Assembly: GCA_031963225.1 (NCBI GenBank)
Contig: JASSUD010000006.1
Span: 1 to 64,000, forward strand
Direction: 5' to 3'
DNA from: JASSUD01 sp031963225
GTDB lineage: Bacteria > Pseudomonadota > Gammaproteobacteria > Burkholderiales > Burkholderiaceae
Length of the DNA stretch: 64,000 nucleotides
Under the pieces are notes generated by a model. It was not told where the DNA came from, did not search any database, and saw only the letters and a list, made by a program, of their open reading frames with translations. The position numbers were made by a program, and so were the translations under genes. Of the stretch, positions 41,154-49,777 are shown piece after piece; position 1 is the first letter of the stretch, and the number at the start of each line of letters is the position of its first letter.

Positions 41154-43004
41154 TCATTCTTGACGATCAGCATACTTAGCCCCAAAATCGTAGTGTATCA
41201 TGTCTCGGATGGCTTCAATAATATTGTTACCCAAGCTATTTATTATTGTTATATTGGCTCCTTTTTCATCTTCTAATAATGTTTTTAATAATTCGTCTCG
41301 TGGCTGTTCTTGTTTAACTTGCTTACAAATTACTTCTAGTAGATTTCCCATTTTTTTTCCAACCCCATACACTCGTGCTTGAACTCCCTCCGCCACCTCT
41401 TCAGGTTTGTATATCTTGTACTGAGAAACTATTGATAATATATCGAATAGACCTTCTGTGAAATGGATGGCTTGTTCTCGACTAGCAGTAGACAACAACG
41501 GCGTATGCGTGCTCGACTGTGCACCAACCTGAGGAAAGTTTTTTTCATCGCAGTGACTAACCGCATTCAGATTCTGGTTCGGATTCTTATATTTGGATTC
41601 AATTATTCCTTTGACGGAAGCAAGGGGGGCGGGCGAGCTAAAGGATGGGGACTGTTGGGTTTGGGGCGCGTCGAGAACCTGGGCATGACATTCCAATCTT
41701 GAATTCACAAAACCATTTTTATTAGCCTCGTTAAATTCCTCACTGAACTCAATGCCAACAACCCGAACCGAATATTTTACCCAATGCTTTTCGACATTGA
41801 CCCATTTTTTAACCTTGCTTTCAATAAGCAGTTCGTGCGCTTTATTCGCTTCGGCTGTAATAGGAAAAAGGTTTCCCGCCTCACCAGGGCCGCCCAAATT
41901 ATCGTTTAGCAAATGTCCTCGGATAAATTTACTTTTATTATCCAACGCACTATCAGTGGGAAGCTTTTCCATGATGGCGCTCTGTACTCCGCTTTTTGGC
42001 GGCCCACCCTGTGAGTGTTCGGGACCCAAGGGGTCGGCAACCATTTCTACCCCAGCAGCTCCGGTCGGATGTAACGCCCAGGTTACATCAGTCTGCCGCC
42101 CATCCAATGATGCCATGGTTGACCATGGTTCAAGCTGAATAGGCATCGAATAAGTGTTATCAGGTTTCGTTCTGGATAGGTGTGACAATTGGACCTGATC
42201 TTTTCTTTGCGTCGTGAAGGGTAAAGCGGGTAATTGCTCTATATCGATTTTTCCGTTCTCAGAATTGGTTTTTTGTTCCTCCTGAATGCCTCCAACTACA
42301 AGCTGACGGGCGTTATCTCCCATCATATCGGCTTCTTTCTCCAGTCCCTGATCATCATTAATCGCCACCCCCTTCGCTTGCACCGTCGGCCTCACCCGCC
42401 CCTGCTTCTGCTGCACCACATGCCACGCCTCATGCGGTAAATGCTGCTCCTGTCCTGGCGCAACGTGAATATCTGTCCCTTGCGTATACGCGTGCGCTTG
42501 CAATTGGGCGGGTTTCGATGAGTTGTAATGCACCTTCACATCATCCATCGCCAGGCCAGACAGATTTTCTATGCCGGCCTTTAGATTATCCGGCAGGCCC
42601 GTATTGTTTTGCGGGGGGGCCGCATTTTCCACTAGCTGCGTAGGCGCTGCGCCTTCTGGGAATTTACCCTGTAACAGCTCTTTTTCCTCTTTTTCCTTCT
42701 TTTGCAATGCTTCAAGCTTGCCGTGCAGTGGCTCCTTCTCGTCTATCCCCTTTCGCTGCATCGGTCGCCCAAACATGCCTTCTAGCTGCCGCCTTTGCGC
42801 GACCATCCGCGGACTGTTATCAATCGCCATTTGCAAACTGCGCTGCGCTTGCACACACGGGCTTTGATTGATGGTCTGCGCTAACTGCGCGAGGTTGCCA
42901 TGGGGAGAACTGAACCCTAGCGCGTTATTCCCTCGCGCACTTTGGCGCTGCGCCGCGCTGGCCTGCGGTACCGTCGCGGCTTTGCTTTTGTTGGGTTTTT
43001 GCAT
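41154..43004 (-). CDS. DUF4157 protein with nuclease-like domain, probable eCIS toxin cargo
   Basis: This 616-aa protein starts with AAGGAA upstream of ATG 43004. Residues 1-60 are disordered (Gln/Ala/Ser-rich). A DUF4157 domain at about 137-205 contains HEAWH (191-195) in the block LPHEAWHVVQQKQGRVRP; DUF4157 marks many cargo proteins of extracellular contractile injection systems. Residues about 340-460 carry RGHLLNDNLGGPGEAGNLFP (362-381) and N386/H390, resembling DNA/RNA nonspecific endonucleases (R-G-H, N). The C-terminal 120 residues are unassigned. It is divergent from, and next to, the eCIS operon. Nuclease activity and loading are inferences. Confidence 0.8.
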   Translation of the reverse strand: MQKPNKSKAATVPQASAAQRQSARGNNALGFSSPHGNLAQLAQTINQSPCVQAQRSLQMAIDNSPRMVAQRRQLEGMFGRPMQRKGIDEKEPLHGKLEALQKKEKEEKELLQGKFPEGAAPTQLVENAAPPQNNTGLPDNLKAGIENLSGLAMDDVKVHYNSSKPAQLQAHAYTQGTDIHVAPGQEQHLPHEAWHVVQQKQGRVRPTVQAKGVAINDDQGLEKEADMMGDNARQLVVGGIQEEQKTNSENGKIDIEQLPALPFTTQRKDQVQLSHLSRTKPDNTYSMPIQLEPWSTMASLDGRQTDVTWALHPTGAAGVEMVADPLGPEHSQGGPPKSGVQSAIMEKLPTDSALDNKSKFIRGHLLNDNLGGPGEAGNLFPITAEANKAHELLIESKVKKWVNVEKHWVKYSVRVVGIEFSEEFNEANKNGFVNSRLECHAQVLDAPQTQQSPSFSSPAPLASVKGIIESKYKNPNQNLNAVSHCDEKNFPQVGAQSSTHTPLLSTASREQAIHFTEGLFDILSIVSQYKIYKPEEVAEGVQARVYGVGKKMGNLLEVICKQVKQEQPRDELLKTLLEDEKGANITIINSLGNNIIEAIRDMIHYDFGAKYADRQE

Positions 43005-43082
43005 GTTTTTCTGTTCCTTACAAGGCTTGAATGATTGACCATCACAGATTGAGCCCGTCTTTTAGCAACCTGTCGGTTATCT

Positions 43083-43265
43083 CATGTATCAAAGTGGGAA
43101 GGAAGCGGACAAAGCCGAGCGGATTATTGTGTGCCGCACGGTTTAAAGCGCCACACCTTCAACGATTGGGTGCGAGCCCGTAAAGCAAAATGGTGCGAGG
43201 CTGAGCGGACGACGCTGAGTTGGTTGCCGGTTACGATCAAATCGGAACTAATACAGTTCATATAG
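43083..43265 (+). pseudogene. IS66 TnpA-like remnant
   Basis: An open stretch of 61 codons reads KWEGSGQSRADYCVPHGLKR, then HTFNDWVRARK and LSWLPVTIKSE. This fits the small IS66 accessory protein TnpA (W..SG.S...YC..HGL....F..W, then LPVT). There is no start codon, and TnpB and TnpC are absent. Confidence 0.45.
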
Positions 43266-43277
43266 GCGCTATGGCGT

Positions 43278-43311
43278 GCATGTTGGGGTTCCTTCGTCAC
43301 CACCAACCTAC
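43278..43311 (-). repeat. single REP unit upstream of the eCIS operon
   Basis: One reverse unit (43278-43311), with the left flank ATGGCGTGCA similar to other copies. It lies between the IS66 remnant and the AAA ATPase gene. Confidence 0.8.
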
Positions 43312-43578
43312 GTTTCAAAAGAAGTCTAATGATTACCATTTGTAATGAGAGAGCACGTTAAGCTAGATAATCTTTATCTACTATCAGTTAAATAGCTTAG
43401 GCTGCTATTGCTTAATTTTAGGTAGCATGCGCTAAGTAAGTCAGCGAGTGATCAAAAAGAGACGCGTTCATCATGCATCTGCTTCACGTCACTCATCGGA
43501 TAACCCTCGTCGCGCGGAGCATGCATTATTTCTTTTTCGATCACCAACCTTGAGACAGAGCTAGCTTGGCTCGCCACG
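43312..43578. other. probable promoter region of the eCIS operon
   Basis: AT-rich in its first half (43320-43430), which would suit a promoter; I see no convincing paired boxes and no gene. Confidence 0.3.
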
Positions 43579-44871
43579 TTGATCAAAATTAGTCTTCAGG
43601 ATTATTTTGAGCAAGCGTCTGGTACGTCTGATGTTTGGAATATCAGCCCGCCAGCATTAGAAAAAGCTGCTGACCCCTATGCGCAATTGGTTCATGAATA
43701 TGCGATGTCTTTTGATGAGCGAGTTGTGTTTATCTTGGCTTTAGCGCCTTACTTGTGCCCACAAATACTCGATCCTTTTTTGCTGCAGAACGCGCATAAC
43801 AAACGTGGTTTTACCGAATTCGGTGGTACGTTAAACCATGCTCATAGCGGTTTTTGGCCGACATTGGAAACCGCTGCGTTTATCTTGTCAGCAAAAAATT
43901 TAGCGCGCCGCTTGGCTTTAATGCGGATTGCGCAGCAGGATCATTTTTTCCAGCAATACAAAATTTTAGATTTTAAGCACGCGCAGCCCTCGTCCCATCT
44001 GTTCTCTACCGAGCTACATATTAGCCATGAGTATTTAGGCTATCTGACGACTGGCGCTTCTTATAAGCCAGCGTATACCGCTCATTTCCCCGCTAAACTT
44101 TTAGTGACACCATTCGATTGGTCAGATTTGGTCTTGCATGACTCGACCTTAGATGAAATTGAAGAAATTAAAGCTTGGCTTACGCATCGGCAAACTTTAT
44201 TGCATGAGTGGCAGTTACAAAAGCGTATCAAAGCTGGTTTTCGTAGTTTGTTTTATGGGCCGCCAGGTACTGGTAAAACACTTACCGCGTCATTGCTGGG
44301 TAAAAGCACGGGTTTAGATGTGTATCGCGTTGATCTTTCTTTGGTTGTTTCTAAATACATCGGAGAAACAGAAAAAAATCTGGCGTCGATTTTTGATCAG
44401 GCCGAAAACCGTAACTGGATTTTGTTTTTCGATGAGGCAGATGCTTTGTTTGGTAAGCGCACACAAACGTCAAGCGCGCACGATCGTTATGCGAATCAGG
44501 AAGTGTCTTATTTATTGCAACGTATTGAGGATTTTCCGGGCGTTGTCATTTTGGCTTCGAATTTAAAAGGAAATATAGACGAAGCATTCGCGCGTCGTTT
44601 TCAGTCAATGATTTATTTTCCGCTGCCTGGTCCTGAGCAACGCTTAAAGCTATGGCACGCTGCGTTTGCAAGTCCTTGCCGCTTGGCTCCTGACATTGAT
44701 TTTGCGAAGCTCGCACAAATGTATGAACTCAGTGGTGGTGCAATTACCAATGTTTTACGTTCAGCCGCATTGATGGCATTACGCCGCGATGCATCAGCAG
44801 CAGTGATTGAATTAACAGATATTTTGCGCGGTATTCAACGTGAGCTTTATAAAGAAGGAAAAATGGTTTGA
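43579..44871 (+). CDS. eCIS AAA+ ATPase (Afp15/Pvc15-like)
   Basis: This 430-aa cytoplasmic protein has an N-terminal domain of about 190 residues and one AAA+ module: Walker A GPPGTGKT (227-234), Walker B FFDEADALFGKR (about 283-294), sensor ASNLKGNIDEAFARRF. Such ATPases are encoded in nearly all eCIS clusters and are needed for particle assembly or cargo loading. It is shorter than Photorhabdus Pvc15. The start is uncertain: TTG 43579 is the only usable initiator after the in-frame stop at 43501. It is the first gene of the rightward eCIS operon. Confidence 0.9.
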   Translation: MIKISLQDYFEQASGTSDVWNISPPALEKAADPYAQLVHEYAMSFDERVVFILALAPYLCPQILDPFLLQNAHNKRGFTEFGGTLNHAHSGFWPTLETAAFILSAKNLARRLALMRIAQQDHFFQQYKILDFKHAQPSSHLFSTELHISHEYLGYLTTGASYKPAYTAHFPAKLLVTPFDWSDLVLHDSTLDEIEEIKAWLTHRQTLLHEWQLQKRIKAGFRSLFYGPPGTGKTLTASLLGKSTGLDVYRVDLSLVVSKYIGETEKNLASIFDQAENRNWILFFDEADALFGKRTQTSSAHDRYANQEVSYLLQRIEDFPGVVILASNLKGNIDEAFARRFQSMIYFPLPGPEQRLKLWHAAFASPCRLAPDIDFAKLAQMYELSGGAITNVLRSAALMALRRDASAAVIELTDILRGIQRELYKEGKMV

Positions 44872-44904
44872 CCTTAGCAAGCTGACAAGTAGGAGAGAAA
44901 AAAC

Positions 44905-45477
44905 GTGATCGATAGAGTATTAAATTTTCTGTTGGCAGAACTCAATATTTTTCTTGGCATGCCTATGCAAAGCAGTGAACCTCTCGCTGTATTGTCAAGC
45001 CTCACTAATTTAGATGGCACGATATCTATCGGCATTGAAAACAAGATAATCATTTCGCTTGTGAATGTTGAGCGTGAAGCCGCTGCCGGATCACTCGCTG
45101 CAGTTAACCGTACTCCCAGCGAAATATATAGCCGTGTTAACCCGCCTTTAAGTTTAAATTTGTCAGTACTCGTTAGCGCTTCTTTTCCTACTAATTATGG
45201 TGAAGCGCTGCGGCTATTAAGTCGTGCACTAGCTTGTTTCCAGGCGAAGCAAAGCTTTAATGCACAAAATTCTCCGTCGCTACCGCGTGAAATAGCTAGG
45301 CTTAGTCTAGATTTAATGAGTTTGAATACGCAGGACATGAATTATTTATGGTCTATTTTAGGCACAAAGTATTTGCCTTCAGCGTTGTATAAGGTACGTA
45401 TGTTGATGTTGCAAGAAGGCCATGTGCTTGAGCAAACGCCTCGTATACAAGCTACTGAATCTCAAGTAAAGCGCTAA
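44905..45477 (+). CDS. eCIS tube/sheath terminator, DUF4255 (Afp16-like)
   Basis: This 190-aa protein has the DUF4255/Pvc16 start (IDRVLNFLLAELNIFL) and the block SSLTNLDGTISIGIENKIII SLVNVERE seen in this family, followed by PPLSLNLSVLVSA and a helical C-terminus. Afp16 caps the distal end of the tube and sheath. It starts with GTG 44905, with TAGGAGAG upstream. Confidence 0.9.
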   Translation: MIDRVLNFLLAELNIFLGMPMQSSEPLAVLSSLTNLDGTISIGIENKIIISLVNVEREAAAGSLAAVNRTPSEIYSRVNPPLSLNLSVLVSASFPTNYGEALRLLSRALACFQAKQSFNAQNSPSLPREIARLSLDLMSLNTQDMNYLWSILGTKYLPSALYKVRMLMLQEGHVLEQTPRIQATESQVKR

Positions 45478-45498
45478 GCGGATAAGGGAAATAAAAAG

Positions 45499-46698
45499 AT
45501 GGCAAACTGTGTTTACAAGCTTTTGTTTCAAGTGGTCTGCGAGCATCGTTATTTTTCACAGCAGAAGGCAAAAATGTTTAGGGTGGAGCCTACGCCTGCA
45601 TGTGCCCAATTATTGCAACGCTATCAACTTATTTTTCGCGCTTTTCCTGGCGGAGCAGTAGTGTATTACCCTTGTCAGAATCAAATAGAAAGCACGCCAG
45701 CTGAGAGTCTGGCGCAATTTAATGAGAGTATGCCTTTTACTTTCACACTAACTAGTGATGATCCTAATTGGCTGTATTACACCGACTTTGGTCCGGCCTT
45801 AATAGATGATCCTCGCGAGACGATTTATCAATTTGACAATTTAGCGGACGTCTCAACTCAAATTGTAAGTACTAGCAATGACAATAAAAAAGAAAGTGCC
45901 CAATTACTGCACCCGCTAGGGCAACCATTGAAAAAAGGTGCTCTGCCTGTCTGCCCTAAACGCTTTGTTTTAGGTGAAGTGCTAAGCGAATTAACCCATT
46001 TAACCCACACTCCCGAATCAGAAGCTCCTGTTTCACTTAAGGTGCAAGAAAAGCTAACACAACATATTGTCTGGCAAGACAATGTGCTAATAACGGCGCT
46101 GCGCAAAATACCTATCGACCTTTCTTTTGCTGCTGATGGGTGCTACAGCTTGCGCCTTGATGGGCAACCCGAGCAGCTTTTTTACTTGAGTCAAATCCCT
46201 GCGATGCAACAAATTGGGATGATTGAAATTTACATCGGAGGTGCAGCGCAACAACCTTATCTGCCTAAGGCTTGTACGATACTTGACGAAAACCATCGCG
46301 TTCAAGCTAAGACATTTACATTAGAGTTTAATAATCGTCACACGATATGGCGTTATTACTTAATTAACACCAGCGCCTACGAAAAAAATTACGCAGACTA
46401 TCAACTTGTCGCATTACCACGAGAAGGAGAAGGTCAAACGCCGGCGCAAATAAATTTTACCTGTCTACCTACGCTACAAAGTATAGAGGGGAGGTCAGCG
46501 TGGGTTTTTGAGTCAGCAGATTTACTGCCTTTATGGCAAATCCCTGCAGAAAAATTATCTGTGTTATTGCGTCCAGACCTAAGCAAGTTGCGTAGTGGAC
46601 GCACCATCACGTTACCGTATCCAAGCGCTAATACATTAAGGTCAGCAGGAGAAGCGTTGCCTCAACGCGTTTATTCCGAGGTTTTTGTGTATTTGTAG
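45499..46698 (+). CDS. eCIS-associated protein of unknown function
   Basis: I cannot place this 399-aa protein. It follows the DUF4255 gene by 21 bases (AAGGGA ribosome site) and precedes the sheath gene, so it belongs to the cluster. It is beta-rich in its middle (YSLRLDGQPEQLFYLSQIPA, IEIYIGGAAQQPYLP), with YYLINTSAYEKNYADY, and has no signal peptide or membrane segment. It may be an accessory structural protein or receptor-binding component. The TAG stop is formed by a REP unit (TTTGTAGG), so the real end may have been longer before the repeat inserted. Confidence 0.7.
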   Translation: MANCVYKLLFQVVCEHRYFSQQKAKMFRVEPTPACAQLLQRYQLIFRAFPGGAVVYYPCQNQIESTPAESLAQFNESMPFTFTLTSDDPNWLYYTDFGPALIDDPRETIYQFDNLADVSTQIVSTSNDNKKESAQLLHPLGQPLKKGALPVCPKRFVLGEVLSELTHLTHTPESEAPVSLKVQEKLTQHIVWQDNVLITALRKIPIDLSFAADGCYSLRLDGQPEQLFYLSQIPAMQQIGMIEIYIGGAAQQPYLPKACTILDENHRVQAKTFTLEFNNRHTIWRYYLINTSAYEKNYADYQLVALPREGEGQTPAQINFTCLPTLQSIEGRSAWVFESADLLPLWQIPAEKLSVLLRPDLSKLRSGRTITLPYPSANTLRSAGEALPQRVYSEVFVYL

Positions 46699-46885
46699 GT
46701 TGGTGGTGACGAAGGAACCCCAACATGCAAGCCATGGCGTCCTTGATAACCCGCATACAAAATTATCTAAAAGAAAAATTAAAAGTTAGCGGTACGCATG
46801 TGATCTGCATGCAAAAAGTTGGATATTTGATCTGACTTTTTGGGTGCAGATCAATGTTGGGGTTCCTTCGTCACCACCAACCTAC
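46695..46885. repeat. REP pair with a nested 53-bp insertion
   Basis: A forward unit (46695-46728) and a reverse unit (46796-46800 plus 46854-46885) with a 67-base spacer. The reverse unit is split by a 53-bp element. It separates the 399-aa gene from the sheath gene inside the eCIS operon. Confidence 0.85.
46801..46853. mobile_element. 53-bp mini-MITE with IS3/IS150-type ends
   Basis: The ends TGATCTGCATGCAAAAAGT (46801-46819) and ACTTTTTGGGTGCAGATCA (46835-46853) are inverted repeats with two differences, separated by only 15 bases. ATG is duplicated on both sides (46798-46800 and 46854-46856). TG...CA ends, the CAAAAAGTTGGA motif and a 3-bp duplication are typical of IS150-group IS3 elements. 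Confidence 0.8.
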
Positions 46886-47110
46886 TTTTGTGCAATTAAT
46901 TTAATTACGTATTGAGCGTAAAAATAAGAGTTTTCCCTGAGATATTTTTTTTAAGAAATCACGAACAATGGCTTTATTAAGAGCTTTCTTAATTTATTGT
47001 CTATTAAGAGCCTTCTTATATGTTAAGAACCTTTTTAAAGGACGCCCATCCAGCTATTCGGAATTATTGGTTGTAGCGCACAGATTGCTGAGACGGTCAA
47101 AGGAGACCAT
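46886..47110. other. intergenic region upstream of the sheath gene
   Basis: AT-rich; it contains near-repeats TATTAAGAGC, TATTAAGAGC and TTAAGAACC at 46975-47035. It may carry a second promoter for the sheath genes. AAAGGAGA precedes the sheath ATG. Confidence 0.35.
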
Positions 47111-48643
47111 ATGGCGCAATATAAAACCCCCGGGGTTTACCTCGTAGAAAAAGACGCTTTTCCCAATTCCGTTGTTGAAGTGGCAACCGCTATTCCGGCT
47201 TTTATTGGTTATACAGAAAAAGCTGCGAATGGTAACCAAAGTTTAATTCGCATACCCCGGCGCATTTCTTCATTCACCGAGTATTTACTTTATTTCGGTG
47301 GCCTGGCCATTCCTCGATTCTCATTCAAACAAGAAGTGGGTCAAGCTTATGAGCTTGAACTCGATCCTAATACGCACTTTCTGCTTTATTACAGCATGCG
47401 CCTTTATTTTGATAATGGGGGTGGGCCTTGCTATGTGGTCTCGGCTGGCCTCTATAGCGATGTTAAAGCCAATGGGCGTAAAGGGGAGGACTATACCGAT
47501 TGTTTAGCAGCTTTGACTAAAGAGTTAGAGCCTACTTTATTGGTAGCGCCAGACGTGAACTTATTAGAAGACGCCGAATGGCAAGACGTCATGCAGCAAT
47601 TTTTAAAGCATTGCCAGGCGATGCAAAATCGTATTGCCATTTTCGATGTGCCGGGTGGCGATAAGCCGCGCAGTTATGATAATGAAGACGTGATTACTGC
47701 GTTTCGCACCGCTATTGGAGTAGATTTTCTCAGTTATGGAGCCGCTTATTATCCATGGGTGAATAGCAGCATTGTTGGGCCGACTGATGTCAACTTTAGT
47801 GTAATTTCGCACGACACCTTAGACGCGTTTATCACTGCGTTAACAGACCAAGCCAAAATTGATTTTGCTGGACGTGACGCTAAAGTCAATCCTATTGTCG
47901 ATAAAATTAAGCAAATTAAAAAAGATTTACCTGAGTCAAATGATAATGAAGTGATTGCTCCTTTATCGCCAGAGGATAAGAGATCGTTACAGACTCTGCA
48001 TCAAACCATAGCGGCAGTTAGCCCGCTTTATATGCAAGTTATGGAAGATATGCGTAAGCGGCTTAATTTGTTGCCGCCTAGCGCTGCCATGGCGGGCGTG
48101 TATGCGCGTATCGATAGCACGCAAGGCGTATTTAAAGCGCCAGCTAATACCACCTTAAATTCCGTTGTTTCTCCTGCTGTCACTATTGCCCACGACGATC
48201 AAGAAGATTTGAATATGCCGTTAGATGGTAAAGCTATCAACGCAATTCGCACCTTTCCAAACCGTGGCGTATTAGCTTGGGGAGCTCGCACTCTCGATGG
48301 TAATAGCCAAGACTGGCGCTATCTGAATGTACGGCGCACGATAATTATGTTGGAGCAATCGATCAAATACGCCATGCAAGCTTATGTATTTGAACCTAAT
48401 ACTTCTTCGACTTGGGTCACCGTAAAAAGTGTGATTGATAATTTCTTAAATAATCAATGGAAAGCGGGTGGGCTCGCTGGCGCCACACCTGAGGAAGCAT
48501 TCAGTGTAAGCGTTGGCTTAGGCAGTACGATGGTTCCCAATGACATCCTAGATGGCTTAATGAAAGTGATGGTTAAAGTGGCATTAGTGAGGCCAGCTGA
48601 ATTTATCGAAATAACTTTCCAACAGCAAATGCAAACCTCTTAA
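47111..48643 (+). CDS. eCIS sheath protein
   Basis: This 510-aa protein is the contractile sheath subunit. It begins with the phage-tail-sheath signature YKTPGVYLVEKDAFPNSVVE and VATAIPAFIGYT, and ends with the conserved C-terminal region (AWGARTLDG, DWRYLNVRRTIIMLEQSIK, FEPNT, FNNQW-like). Contraction of the sheath drives the tube through the target membrane. Only one sheath gene is present, whereas Afp and PVC have three. AAAGGAGA is the ribosome site. Confidence 0.96.
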   Translation: MAQYKTPGVYLVEKDAFPNSVVEVATAIPAFIGYTEKAANGNQSLIRIPRRISSFTEYLLYFGGLAIPRFSFKQEVGQAYELELDPNTHFLLYYSMRLYFDNGGGPCYVVSAGLYSDVKANGRKGEDYTDCLAALTKELEPTLLVAPDVNLLEDAEWQDVMQQFLKHCQAMQNRIAIFDVPGGDKPRSYDNEDVITAFRTAIGVDFLSYGAAYYPWVNSSIVGPTDVNFSVISHDTLDAFITALTDQAKIDFAGRDAKVNPIVDKIKQIKKDLPESNDNEVIAPLSPEDKRSLQTLHQTIAAVSPLYMQVMEDMRKRLNLLPPSAAMAGVYARIDSTQGVFKAPANTTLNSVVSPAVTIAHDDQEDLNMPLDGKAINAIRTFPNRGVLAWGARTLDGNSQDWRYLNVRRTIIMLEQSIKYAMQAYVFEPNTSSTWVTVKSVIDNFLNNQWKAGGLAGATPEEAFSVSVGLGSTMVPNDILDGLMKVMVKVALVRPAEFIEITFQQQMQTS

Positions 48644-48674
48644 TTAAAATTAAGCGTCTACGGGAGACGACATT

Positions 48675-49127
48675 ATGGCCGGTGAAGCTCAAGGTGATGT
48701 ATGGCCCTTGCCTAAATTTTATTTTTTAGTCGATATTGGTAGTCAAACTAAACTGCCTTTTCAAGAAGTGTCAGGACTGGATTCCGAAACTCAGGTGATT
48801 GAGTATCGGGCGGGGAATAATAAAGTTTTCTCGACAATCAAAATGCCTGGCATTGTGAAGTTTGGCAATGTCACGCTGAAGAAAGGCGTTTTTGTTAAAG
48901 ATAATAAATTCTGGGAATGGTACAACAAAATTAAAATGAATACGGTTGAGCGGGTACCCGTGACCATTCAGCTGCTCGACGAGGGTGGTAATGCCACGAT
49001 GACGTGGACCTTAGCCAACGCTTGGCCAACCAAAATTACCGGAACGGATCTCAAGTCGGATGGGAATGAAGTCGCCGTAGAGACGATTGAAATTGCCCAT
49101 GAAGGTTTGACGGTTGCTAATGGGTAA
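48675..49127 (+). CDS. eCIS inner tube protein 1
   Basis: This 150-aa protein is a T4 gp19-like tube subunit (Afp1-like): PLPKFYFLVDIGSQTKLPFQ, EVSGLDSETQVIEYRAG, NVTLKKGV and ANAWPTKITGTDLKSDGNEV. It polymerises into the hollow tube in which cargo is carried. GGGAG precedes the ATG. Confidence 0.96.
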   Translation: MAGEAQGDVWPLPKFYFLVDIGSQTKLPFQEVSGLDSETQVIEYRAGNNKVFSTIKMPGIVKFGNVTLKKGVFVKDNKFWEWYNKIKMNTVERVPVTIQLLDEGGNATMTWTLANAWPTKITGTDLKSDGNEVAVETIEIAHEGLTVANG

Positions 49128-49593
49128 TTCTGACACCACCTCTACCGGCTATCCCCCTGTTAGTTTCTATTTTTCTGTGACGATAACCGGCATCAGTACC
49201 TCGAGTGATTCTGCTTTTATGGAAGTCAGTGGTTTAGATGCCGAGCTATCTACCTTTGAAATTAAAGAAGGGGGAGAAAACCGCTTTACGCACCGCCTGC
49301 CTGATCGCGTTAAATATTCGAATCTTATTTTAAAGCGGGGCCTAATGTTAGCTGCATCTGATTTGGCGGTCTGGTGTAAAGAAACTTTGGAGTCGGATTT
49401 TTCCAAACCTATTGTCACGCATTCGATCAATCTTTTGCTCTTAGACCCGAAGGGCTCTCCTTCGATGGTATGGAATTTTGTGAACGCGTGGCCGATTAAA
49501 TGGAGCGTGTCAAATTTTGATGCGAAAGCCAATGAAATTGCTATAGAGACACTGGAATTTTCCTATGCCTATTGCAGGCGCACAGGCCAGTAA
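49120..49593 (+). CDS. eCIS inner tube protein 2
   Basis: This 157-aa second gp19-like subunit (Afp5-like) shares the plan of the first (YFSVTITGISTS, MEVSGLDAELSTFEIKEGG, LILKRGLM, FVNAWPIKWSVSNFDAKANE). The second tube gene in eCIS usually makes the layer joining the tube to the spike. I start at ATG 49120, overlapping the first tube gene by eight bases. Confidence 0.93.
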   Translation: MGNSDTTSTGYPPVSFYFSVTITGISTSSDSAFMEVSGLDAELSTFEIKEGGENRFTHRLPDRVKYSNLILKRGLMLAASDLAVWCKETLESDFSKPIVTHSINLLLLDPKGSPSMVWNFVNAWPIKWSVSNFDAKANEIAIETLEFSYAYCRRTGQ

Positions 49594-49612
49594 AGTAAGA
49601 GGGATGGTAAAA

Positions 49613-49777
49613 ATGCCGATAGAAATTCGTGAGCTTGTGATTCGTGTAGCCGTTGAGAAAGATCGCGCCGAAACAAGGCAACAAGAAAGTCGCCCACTCG
49701 CTACTTTAAAGCAAGAAATTTTGGCAGCTTGCACAGAAAAGATAGAAGAAATGGTTCAGCGTACGTGGGAAAGATAG
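49613..49777 (+). CDS. small eCIS protein, DUF5908
   Basis: This 54-aa protein begins MPIEIRELVIRVAVEKD, the DUF5908 signature, a small family encoded between tube and LysM genes in many eCIS clusters; its role is unknown. GAGGGA lies eight bases before ATG 49613; the frame is open upstream only across the end of the second tube gene. Its stop abuts the next start. Confidence 0.85.
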   Translation: MPIEIRELVIRVAVEKDRAETRQQESRPLATLKQEILAACTEKIEEMVQRTWER

